DNA of 5,110 bases, from the NCBI GenBank assembly GCA_003663585.1, contig QMTU01000072.1, positions 1 through 5,110 on the forward strand, in the 5' to 3' direction. A program made the translations under genes and the position numbers. The notes under the pieces are model-generated. The model ran no database searches, had not been told where the DNA came from, and was given only the letters and a program-made list of their open reading frames with translations. The stretch comes from Thermoplasmata archaeon (lineage in GTDB: Archaea; Thermoplasmatota; B47-G6). Positions 1 to 5,110 of this stretch are shown here, one piece after another. Every line of letters starts with the position of its first letter. Positions within the stretch are counted from its first letter, which is position 1.

Positions 1-1057
1 AATAGATACAGCATGGGCCCTTGTTATGAGAGACGCCCTTAGAATCATAAAGAGGAAGACCATAGAACTCCTGAGGGAACTTCTGAAGCTTGTGGACAAG
101 TACAGGGATACTATTATGGTAGGACGAACACACGCACAACATGCAGTCCCGATAACTTTTGGATTTAAGCTGGCAAACCACGCACTGGAGATATCTCTAG
201 GGCTAGAGAGGATTTTGGAGTGTGAGAAAAGGGTTATTGTTGGAAAAATGGCTGGGGCTGTCGGCACAATGGCAGCATGGCTTGGAAGGGGTCTTGAAAT
301 AGAAAGAGCGGTGATGAAAAGGCTTGGCCTGAGGCCTGCTGAGATAACGACTCAGGTAGTGTCAAGGGATAGACACGCTGAGCTCGTGTGTTCAATGGCA
401 ATTCTCGCATCCTCAATAGCTCGACTTGCAGAGGAGATTAGAAACCTGCAAAGACCGGAAATACTGGAGGCAGCTGAGGGCTTTTCACGTGGCCAGATTG
501 GAAGCTCGACGATGCCGCATAAGAGAAATCCGATAAGGGCTGAGAGGATATGCGGTCTTGCAAGGGTTCTAAGAGGTCTCGTAATACCCGCCCTTGAGAA
601 CATAGTTCTCTGGCACGAAAGGGATTTGACGAACTCATCCTCGGAGAGGATCGTCATAACGCACGCCTTTGGGATTATGGACCAAATACTTGAGGACGCC
701 ATTGATCTTATAGGAGGCCTTGTCGTGTACGATGAGAACATGCTGAGAAACCTTCGCATCACCAAGGGCATGAATATGGCAGAGTCCGTAATGATAAGGC
801 TTACGATTAAGGGAGCCCCAAGGAACGTTGCTCACGAGATAATAAGGGAGCTATCAATGAGGGCATATGAGGAAGGACTGGAGTTTAAGGAGGCTCTTGT
901 TAGGGACAGTAGAATACGCAAATATCTGTCTGAGGAGGAGATAGAAGAGGCGCTAGATCCAAAGAGGTATCTTGGAAACTACAAAGAGCTCATTGAGAGG
1001 GCTAAGAAGAGGGTGCTTGAGATCATAAAAATGGCTGAGAAGGGCAATACCTCTTAG
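1..1057 (+). CDS. purB: Adenylosuccinate lyase, C-terminal three-quarters (5' end outside window)
   Basis: Cytosolic purine-synthesis enzyme that eliminates fumarate from two substrates: SAICAR (giving AICAR) and adenylosuccinate (giving AMP). Counting residues from the Met codon at base 26, it shows THAQH at 35-39 (the conserved catalytic-His region), the fumarate-lyase superfamily signature GSSTMPHKRN at 159-168 with the mobile-loop serines, and WHERDLTNSSSER at 196-208. The region from about 250 to the end fits the ADSL C-terminal domain. The PHKRNP form and the WHERD segment favour PurB over argininosuccinate lyase, which has PQKKNP. The Met at 26 is not the true start. The frame is open to the left edge and reads IDTAWALV just before it, the tail of the family's TSxDxxDTA region. 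Family members run about 430-460 residues, so roughly 90-110 N-terminal residues are missing. The first complete codon is at base 2 and the stop is TAG. A cycloisomerase of the same superfamily is a less likely alternative. Confidence 0.93.
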   Translation, partial: IDTAWALVMRDALRIIKRKTIELLRELLKLVDKYRDTIMVGRTHAQHAVPITFGFKLANHALEISLGLERILECEKRVIVGKMAGAVGTMAAWLGRGLEIERAVMKRLGLRPAEITTQVVSRDRHAELVCSMAILASSIARLAEEIRNLQRPEILEAAEGFSRGQIGSSTMPHKRNPIRAERICGLARVLRGLVIPALENIVLWHERDLTNSSSERIVITHAFGIMDQILEDAIDLIGGLVVYDENMLRNLRITKGMNMAESVMIRLTIKGAPRNVAHEIIRELSMRAYEEGLEFKEALVRDSRIRKYLSEEEIEEALDPKRYLGNYKELIERAKKRVLEIIKMAEKGNTS

Positions 1058-1066
1058 AGCAGAGGT
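1049..1066 (+). terminator. Small hairpin spanning the purB stop codon
   Basis: ACCTCT and AGAGGT form a perfect 6-bp inverted repeat around a 6-base loop that begins with the purB stop codon. No strong T-run follows, only a pyrimidine-rich CCTTCCTT stretch. It lies in the convergent 3' ends of purB and the DUF2139-like gene, so a transcript-end role is plausible. Archaeal termination usually depends on T-tracts rather than hairpins, and a short stem like this can arise by chance. Confidence 0.25.
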
Positions 1067-1089
1067 CTGAGATCCTTCCTTAAAGCTCG

Positions 1090-2577
1090 TCACTCAAGAG
1101 ATATCCTTATTTTTGCCTTTTCATCAGGCTTTGTTAGTCTAAATGACAGTATTCCGCGATATGAGGTCAACTCTATAACATTTCTCCCTTCACTTAGACT
1201 AACGTTATCGCGCTCGGGATCCTCTTTATCTAGTGATGCTGTGTATTCATATATCTCTAGTTCATTCTCCTTTGAACACCTTATGATGATTCTAGGATAT
1301 TTGTATCCGTAGAGGGGAATGCCTCCAAAGGGAAGGTCCATTATGAACGATCCCGGAACGTTGAACTCCACTGGAGTACCCCTAGAGCCCAATATGGAGT
1401 CTATCCTTACAGGCAGTATCTCCTTATGCCCTGCGTCCACCGGGGACGCGTTTAGGGCTCCAAGGTTTGCCATTGTGCACGTGCCTAGAAGTAAGTGCTC
1501 TCCAACGCGCTCCATGGACGTTATGCGAGCGCCAAATGCGCCTACTATTCTCATCGTTGGCGGAGTTATGTAAAGGAGCACAGTAGGCCCTACTACTCTA
1601 TCAAGTCTCTCCCTCATGTAGGCCTCCTCGTCGCTGAACGACCTTAGTATCCCATGAGTATACGCATTATATGCCACGAGAACGCCTCCTCCAAGAGGAA
1701 GCGCAACAGTACGCTGCGGAGCGTATCCCGACATGAAGTCAAATAGCCTTATGAACAAGTGCTCCTCGCTGAATATGTCGCTAATAACAAGACCTCCACG
1801 GACAAACGTGAAAATCCTTCCGTAAGCGGAGCACATGGTTCCAGTTATAGGAGCAAATACGCCAAATCCATCCTTTGATATTGCTGAGTAGTCCTTTATT
1901 GGATAGCTCTCGAGCTTGTTTGTCACAAGATCTAAGGCCTGAATGCCTCGAAGGCCAGACTCTGGGGAGATTCCCAAGTAAGGCGTTGAGGAGTCAAAGC
2001 ACGCATATTCTTTAACTAATACCCCCTTCAATGAGGGCACATCACTTACTCTTTGTAGTTCCTTGCCATCTCTGGAGAGAGAGTACACTCCAAGGTTTTC
2101 ATGTCCGTCAAGTCTAGATAAAAGTAGCCTATCTCCTATAGGGTCATAAATTATGTTTGATACTTCTCCTGCCCATTGGTCTCTTTTACCTATGGTCTCC
2201 TTCCAGAGGAGCCTTACCTCATCATTATCGACGTCATATACGTGTACATGGGAGTACTTGTTATAGAATGCTATTGTGCTCTTTCCATCTCTCTTCCCCT
2301 CGTATACTGCTGGTGCGTGGACCCAACCTCCAAAGTATATGAACTCATCTACGACCTCCGACGCGTTGTACGTGTCACCACCAGATGTTGGCTCGGGACC
2401 AACGTGTTCAAACCCATAGACTCTCTCAGAGTCCTCGGAAAGAAAATAGGCCTCTGCCTCAAACGCAACTGTGTAATATAGGACTCCTTTATTGTACTTT
2501 AGGCCAAATATTCCTCCAGAACCCCACTCAGGTCCATACCTCGGAGGATAGCTTGACAGCTCATCTATGATGCCCAT
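1090..2577 (-). CDS. DUF2139-like archaeal protein, probable beta-propeller plus C-terminal beta domain
   Basis: A 495-residue protein of unknown function. From memory it resembles the archaeal family DUF2139; I could not run a search. The N-terminus carries YGPEWGSGG (14-22) followed by alternating hydrophobic strands, then FGGWVHAP (82-89), a second block WAGEVSNIIYDPIGDRLLL (135-153), and DGHENLGVY (157-165). Repeated strand-turn-strand units with D-G/G-D turns continue to about residue 370, as expected for a propeller-type fold. From about 398 (after RGTPVEF) to the end is a separate strand-rich stretch that could be a beta-sandwich. There is no signal peptide or membrane segment, so it is probably cytoplasmic. 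Four cysteines are scattered and form no CxxC pair. The ATG at 2577 is favoured because a Shine-Dalgarno site sits 5 bases upstream. The gene is divergent from the surface-protein gene and converges on purB. The family call is moderately sure, the fold is inferred, and the function is unknown. Confidence 0.75.
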   Translation of the reverse strand: MGIIDELSSYPPRYGPEWGSGGIFGLKYNKGVLYYTVAFEAEAYFLSEDSERVYGFEHVGPEPTSGGDTYNASEVVDEFIYFGGWVHAPAVYEGKRDGKSTIAFYNKYSHVHVYDVDNDEVRLLWKETIGKRDQWAGEVSNIIYDPIGDRLLLSRLDGHENLGVYSLSRDGKELQRVSDVPSLKGVLVKEYACFDSSTPYLGISPESGLRGIQALDLVTNKLESYPIKDYSAISKDGFGVFAPITGTMCSAYGRIFTFVRGGLVISDIFSEEHLFIRLFDFMSGYAPQRTVALPLGGGVLVAYNAYTHGILRSFSDEEAYMRERLDRVVGPTVLLYITPPTMRIVGAFGARITSMERVGEHLLLGTCTMANLGALNASPVDAGHKEILPVRIDSILGSRGTPVEFNVPGSFIMDLPFGGIPLYGYKYPRIIIRCSKENELEIYEYTASLDKEDPERDNVSLSEGRNVIELTSYRGILSFRLTKPDEKAKIRISLE

Positions 2578-2582
2578 AAAAA

Positions 2583-2589
2583 CACCTTT
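2583..2589 (-). promoter_or_regulatory. Ribosome binding site of the DUF2139-like gene
   Basis: On the minus strand AAAGGTG lies 5 bases before the ATG at 2577. It pairs with the archaeal 16S 3' end (anti-SD CACCTCC) and supports this start codon. Confidence 0.7.
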
Positions 2590-2612
2590 ATCTTTGAAGT
2601 ATATGTCACAAG

Positions 2613-2630
2613 TTATAAATATATATTAAA
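2613..2630. promoter_or_regulatory. Shared AT-rich divergent promoter (TATA box region)
   Basis: This 18-base all-A/T block sits in the middle of the 76-bp gap between two divergent genes. It contains TTATAAAT at its left end and the perfect palindrome AATATATATT at 2618-2627, so a TATA-like box can be read on either strand. With archaeal spacing (start site about 25 bases downstream of the box), transcription would begin near 2640-2647 on the plus strand and near 2590-2596 on the minus strand. That gives short leaders for both genes. I see no clear BRE that would favour one direction. Confidence 0.6.
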
Positions 2631-2665
2631 GACACTGAAGTAATAGTGAGACAATGCCCAACTCG

Positions 2666-2674
2666 GGGGGTAAT
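2666..2674 (+). promoter_or_regulatory. Ribosome binding site that decides the surface-protein start
   Basis: GGGGGTAAT matches the archaeal Shine-Dalgarno consensus GGAGGTGAT at 7 of 9 positions, and one mismatch can still form a G-U pair. It lies 6 bases before the ATG at 2681. The earlier in-frame ATG at 2654 has only a weak GTGAG three bases upstream. This supports starting the protein at 2681. Confidence 0.6.
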
Positions 2675-2680
2675 GAGTTA

Positions 2681-4072
2681 ATGTACAAAATTATAAAAAT
2701 AGTTAAATTATCTTTACTCCTTCTGACTCTGTTAGCTCTGCCTATGTTAACTGTTGTGCCAACGTGTAATGCTATGGATCATCCAACAGTGGAAAATACA
2801 GAAATAGTAAACTTTGTTAGTGAGCTTGCTGGGATATCCAACAAGGAATACCTCCTAGAAGCATCCATCATTGATATTCACTTTTCAGAGTACTATGGAA
2901 ACGATACATATGAAATACAGATCGTTTTGGGGAACTTTAACACCACGAGGTCTCCACTGGAACTCTTCACGAACTCAACTCCGATTGGGGAGCAAGTGAG
3001 GAGGGCTGTGAGCGTCCTTGAACAGATTCTCACGCTCTACATGAGTGCGTATAATCTCTCTGTAGGAGACCTGGTGTTTGGGGGCGTATACTATAGGGGC
3101 TCAGTAGTAATAAAAGATGGAAAAATCACGGTTGATGATACCAGGGACTATATCTTTGATGTTATACTGGGGGCCAAAAGTATTAACTTAAACTTCAGGT
3201 TCTATAAGGAGAAACTAGGTTTTATACACATACTCGGACACGTTGATATAACACCGAGCGATTTAAGAAACAACACCGAGCTTCTCAGAGCAATCTTGAA
3301 CAGAGAGTCTCTTATAAATGATAGCCTGTTGCCGACGGTACAAGAGCTTGTAAAAGCTGGAGAAAAGATCTTTGGAGAATCCCAAGAAAATTGGTTTATT
3401 AAGGCCTCAGAGTGGATGTCAAGTGGTGCCCCTGATGGCTACTCACTGAAAGTTAATTCCAATAGCATCTCACTGAAAAGGACGCTTAAGGTTAATTTTA
3501 GGCTAGGATCCAAGGAATTTACACTTAATTTTGAGGTTGGTTTGTGCGGAGCATCTGTAAAATTAGGTTCTGGGTATGATAATCAGATCTTGATTTATCA
3601 TGGCATAGTATGGCCCAGCGATATGAGGGCCCTTGAGGGATATCTGAACAATAACACGTTCAACGCCAAGGATATTCTAGAAAAGGTACTTAGTCGGGCA
3701 AAATCTCAAGGACTGGACATAAATAAGTTCACATACGCGTCTTTTAACGATATATCTATTAAGAATGGAGATCTCGTGGTGCACATCTACCTCTCATACG
3801 GCGACCCATATAACGGCAGAACGCCTCTTTACTCCGCGTATTATGACCTAGACAAGAACGTTGTCTTAAGCTTGTTCAGAGAGTATTTTTACGGCTATGT
3901 CGCTCCCATAGAGTACCTCGCTAAGGGAACTATGATAAACATAAAGGAGGACCTTAACACAAAAACGTATGATCCGGTACTAGTGGCAGAGATCGCAGGC
4001 CTCATAGGAGTGCCTATCGTAATCTCCATAGTTTTAGGCGTGCTAACAAAAAGGAGAAAAGATGAAATCTAA
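2681..4072 (+). CDS. Membrane-anchored, probably glycosylated surface protein of unknown function
   Basis: 463 residues from the preferred ATG at 2681. An in-frame ATG at 2654 would add nine polar residues ahead of the signal peptide. Numbering below counts from the 2654 Met. The N-terminus is a Sec-type signal: lysines at 12-18, a hydrophobic core at 20-35, and likely cleavage after CNA at 40. The exterior part holds seven N-x-S/T sequons (N83, N96, N107, N134, N206, N222, N333). A membrane helix at 442-464 is followed by the basic tail TKRRKDEI, giving a type I topology with the bulk outside. There is only one cysteine (298) in the mature chain, so no intrachain disulfides. Three stretches (about 86-188, 189-309 and 310-411) share a strand-helix-strand pattern and look like degenerate tandem repeats. 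I do not recognise a family. The C-terminus is not a clear sorting signal, and VPTC is not a canonical lipobox. It shares its promoter region with the DUF2139-like gene. A substrate-binding, S-layer-associated or cell-contact role would be a guess. Confidence 0.85.
   Translation: MYKIIKIVKLSLLLLTLLALPMLTVVPTCNAMDHPTVENTEIVNFVSELAGISNKEYLLEASIIDIHFSEYYGNDTYEIQIVLGNFNTTRSPLELFTNSTPIGEQVRRAVSVLEQILTLYMSAYNLSVGDLVFGGVYYRGSVVIKDGKITVDDTRDYIFDVILGAKSINLNFRFYKEKLGFIHILGHVDITPSDLRNNTELLRAILNRESLINDSLLPTVQELVKAGEKIFGESQENWFIKASEWMSSGAPDGYSLKVNSNSISLKRTLKVNFRLGSKEFTLNFEVGLCGASVKLGSGYDNQILIYHGIVWPSDMRALEGYLNNNTFNAKDILEKVLSRAKSQGLDINKFTYASFNDISIKNGDLVVHIYLSYGDPYNGRTPLYSAYYDLDKNVVLSLFREYFYGYVAPIEYLAKGTMINIKEDLNTKTYDPVLVAEIAGLIGVPIVISIVLGVLTKRRKDEI
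4048..4060 (-). terminator. T-rich tract for the TIM-barrel gene, inside the opposing gene's end
   Basis: Read on the minus strand this is TTTTCTCCTTTTT, starting 35 bases past the stop of the TIM-barrel gene. T-tracts of this kind are typical archaeal termination signals. On the other strand the same bases encode the Lys/Arg-rich tail of the surface protein, so the tract may simply reflect AAA/AGA codons. Confidence 0.35.
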
Positions 4073-4078
4073 GTGCGC

Positions 4079-4100
4079 TCTTTTTCCCTATCCTTTATTT
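4079..4100 (+). terminator. T-rich terminator of the surface-protein gene
   Basis: A pyrimidine-rich run with T5 and two T3 clusters begins 7 bases after the TAA stop. It matches the T-tract type of archaeal terminator. No stable hairpin precedes it. It overlaps the last codons of the convergent TIM-barrel gene. Confidence 0.5.
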
Positions 4101-4940
4101 GTGAGTGAGCTTAATGGACTTCCACTCTTTACAGACTTCTAAGAGGAACTTCTCCACTGGAGTCCTTTCTATTGCAGATCCAGACACAAAGCCCACAGCC
4201 TTTGTCGCGTTTAAGACCTTCTCTACTGTTTCAGGATCCTTCATGGGACCTCCATGGGTTATAGGTATGAAGTCCTTTCTTATCCTAAAGGCCACATCTA
4301 AAAGCTTGTTAGTCCTCTCTATGGCCTCCTCAATGGTCACTGTGGTCTTCGCTCCTATGAGCCCTCCCGTTGTGAGGCCAACGTGCACTGCGATTAGATC
4401 TACGCCGGCCTTAGCGAGCTTCTCCACCTCGTCCTCTGTGAACGCGTAGCCCAGCGTGAACATGTCCAGCTCCTTCGCTATCTTAAGCACCTCTACCTCC
4501 CTGTCATATCCAAACCCAGACTCCTCGAGGTTTCTCCTGAAGAGGGAGTCCTTGTCAATTAGCGCTACTGTAGGAAAGTTCTGTATACCGGAGAAGCCCA
4601 TCTTCTTCAGCCTTTCAAGGTATTCAGGCCAAATAGTCTTTGGATCCTGAGCACAAACACCAGCAAGGACCAAAGATCTTTTCACTCGAGGAAGGATCTC
4701 ATAGCCCATCTCTATGACGAGCCTGTTCGTGTCGAAGATCGGTAAAAGCCCAGAAAGCGATCCTATGCCAAGATGTCTTCCATACCCAGAGTTATACACG
4801 CCTATAATGTCTATCCCTGCCATGTCAAATATCTTTGCGAAAAAGCCATCTCCGGCACTTGCAATAATTATGGGTCTGCCCTCCTCCACTTCCTTCCAGA
4901 GCCTCTCAAGGGCCTTCTCCCTAGGAACGAATGTTGCCAT
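4095..4940 (-). CDS. TIM-barrel protein of the PEP hydrolase-like family (PF09370 type)
   Basis: A full-length 281-residue single-domain protein, close to the roughly 275 residues expected. It reads as a (beta/alpha)8 barrel: GRPIIIASAGDGFFAKIFDMAG (21-42), the Gly-rich NSGYGRHLGIGSLSG (50-64), GVCAQDP (94-100), GIQNFPTV (118-125), the strand and turn AVHVGLTTGG (184-193), THGGPMKDPETVEKVL (228-243) and GFVSGSAIER (250-259). The last two resemble the phosphate-gripping ends of barrel strands 7 and 8. I recognise the family from memory; it also occurs as the C-terminal part of fungal proteins fused to a Tm-1 (UPF0261) domain. The family name implies phosphoenolpyruvate-type chemistry, but the reaction here is not established. 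It is presumably cytosolic, with no signal or membrane segment. The ATG at 4940 follows a strong Shine-Dalgarno site. The upstream partial gene on the same strand ends 87 bases away, so co-transcription is possible, though a TATA-like box in that gap suggests its own promoter. Confidence 0.85.
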   Translation of the reverse strand: MATFVPREKALERLWKEVEEGRPIIIASAGDGFFAKIFDMAGIDIIGVYNSGYGRHLGIGSLSGLLPIFDTNRLVIEMGYEILPRVKRSLVLAGVCAQDPKTIWPEYLERLKKMGFSGIQNFPTVALIDKDSLFRRNLEESGFGYDREVEVLKIAKELDMFTLGYAFTEDEVEKLAKAGVDLIAVHVGLTTGGLIGAKTTVTIEEAIERTNKLLDVAFRIRKDFIPITHGGPMKDPETVEKVLNATKAVGFVSGSAIERTPVEKFLLEVCKEWKSIKLTHK

Positions 4941-4943
4941 GAC

Positions 4944-4968
4944 ATATCACCTCAAGGATAGCACCTCA
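4944..4968 (-). repeat. Imperfect tandem repeat containing two SD-like motifs
   Basis: On the minus strand TGAGGTGCTAT and TGAGGTGATAT occur 14 bases apart and differ at one base. The proximal copy includes the Shine-Dalgarno site of the TIM-barrel gene. The distal copy has no matching usable start codon. It may be a small duplication or chance. Confidence 0.5.
4946..4953 (-). promoter_or_regulatory. Ribosome binding site of the TIM-barrel gene
   Basis: GAGGTGAT on the minus strand is an uninterrupted 8-base match to the archaeal Shine-Dalgarno consensus, 5 bases before the ATG at 4940. An ATG within that spacer (4943-4945) is in another frame and too close to be used. Confidence 0.8.
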
Positions 4969-4974
4969 TGACAT

Positions 4975-4984
4975 CCATATATTC
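4975..4984 (-). promoter_or_regulatory. TATA-like box of the TIM-barrel gene
   Basis: GAATATATGG on the minus strand is preceded by purine-rich GGAGAAAT, which could serve as a BRE. A start site about 25 bases downstream would fall near 4953-4955, giving a short leader that begins at the Shine-Dalgarno site. It is the most AT-rich block in the 87-bp gap. Confidence 0.45.
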
Positions 4985-4991
4985 ATTTCTC

Positions 4992-5003
4992 CAAACATGT
5001 TTG
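4992..5003. promoter_or_regulatory. Perfect 12-bp palindrome, candidate operator
   Basis: CAAACATGTTTG is a perfect palindrome lying 7 bases upstream of the TATA-like box of the TIM-barrel gene. That is a position where archaeal activators or repressors commonly bind. Symmetry and location are what the sequence shows; no regulator is identified. Confidence 0.4.
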
Positions 5004-5027
5004 AAAAGAAGAGGAAAGGTGAAGCGC

Positions 5028-5110
5028 TCACCTAGGGACTCTTGAATAGTCCTCCTTTATGCCCCATTTCTCAACTGCCGCTTTAAGCTCCTCATGATCC
5101 TTTGCATACT
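5028..5110 (-). CDS. C-terminal 26 codons of an unidentified gene (5' end outside window)
   Basis: On the minus strand one frame is open from the right edge to a TGA at 5028-5030. It encodes a charged tail that includes KDHEELKAAVEKWG and ends in YSRVPR. The helix-like heptad character and the Lys/Glu bias match the neighbouring genes, and the other two minus-strand frames are closed by stops within this stretch. It ends 87 bases before the TIM-barrel gene on the same strand and could be co-transcribed with it. The tail is too short to assign a family. It does not resemble the C-terminus I would expect for a UPF0261/Tm-1 protein, the known fusion partner of the TIM-barrel family. Confidence 0.6.
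   Translation of the reverse strand, partial: YAKDHEELKAAVEKWGIKEDYSRVPR

Noticed and set aside
26..28. ATG at 26 as the purB start codon
   Set aside because: The frame stays open to the window edge and the preceding residues (IDTAWALV) match a conserved internal region of the family, so this Met is internal.
352..771. 139-codon minus-strand open frame inside purB
   Set aside because: It is fully antisense to a strongly conserved enzyme and has no recognisable protein features. The plus-strand motifs explain the sequence.
2157..2570. Plus-strand open frames antisense to the start of the DUF2139-like gene
   Set aside because: They have Cys/Leu/Tyr-rich composition unlike the real genes here, no Shine-Dalgarno site, and full overlap with the better-supported minus-strand gene.
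2756..2774. Lipobox (lipoprotein cleavage site) in the surface-protein signal peptide
   Set aside because: The residues before the cysteine are V-P-T rather than the L-A/S/T-G pattern, and the protein already has a C-terminal membrane anchor.
4105..4971. Several plus-strand open frames of 62-114 codons across the TIM-barrel gene
   Set aside because: They are Ser/Thr/Phe-rich shadow translations of the minus-strand gene, with no ribosome sites or domain motifs.
4952..4978. Possible 8-codon upstream ORF (MDVMRCYP) before the TIM-barrel gene
   Set aside because: Its first ATG overlaps the TATA-like box, so a transcript from that promoter would begin after most of it. The length is also within chance.
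1..5110. tRNA, rRNA, CRISPR array, insertion sequence or phage-type genes
   Set aside because: No cloverleaf-like segment, regularly spaced repeat, transposase motif or terminal inverted repeat was visible. Nearly all of the window is accounted for by coding sequence.

Overview
The window looks like ordinary chromosome from an archaeon, probably a thermophilic member of the Thermoproteota/TACK group. Four things point that way. There is a divergent 76-bp intergenic region with a TATA-like box rather than bacterial -35/-10 elements. Shine-Dalgarno sites match the archaeal GGAGGTGAT type. Arg is mostly AGG/AGA and Ile often ATA, with many Lys/Glu/Arg-rich helices. One protein appears to belong to DUF2139, a family I know only from archaea. 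The exact lineage cannot be read from the sequence.

Layout, left to right: (1) the 3' three-quarters of an adenylosuccinate lyase gene (purB, + strand, cut by the left edge). (2) Convergent to it after 32 bp, a 495-residue cytoplasmic, beta-rich DUF2139-like protein (- strand). (3) Divergent from that, across a short AT-rich shared promoter, a surface protein with a signal peptide, seven N-glycosylation sequons, a C-terminal membrane anchor and what I read as three degenerate internal repeats (+ strand). (4) Convergent to it after 22 bp, a complete TIM-barrel protein of the 'PEP hydrolase-like' family (- strand). (5) Upstream of that on the same strand, the last 26 codons of an unidentified gene cut by the right edge.

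The genes do not form one obvious system. purB is housekeeping purine synthesis. The DUF2139-like gene and the surface-protein gene share a promoter region and so may be co-regulated, but nothing in the proteins themselves links them. The TIM-barrel gene probably has its own promoter, with a perfect 12-bp palindrome just upstream that could be an operator; it could also be read through from the partial gene behind it.

No stretch longer than about 90 bp lacks a gene. I saw no RNA gene, CRISPR array, insertion sequence or origin. The most worthwhile leads are the repeat architecture of the surface glycoprotein, the symmetric shared promoter, and the palindrome upstream of the TIM-barrel gene.
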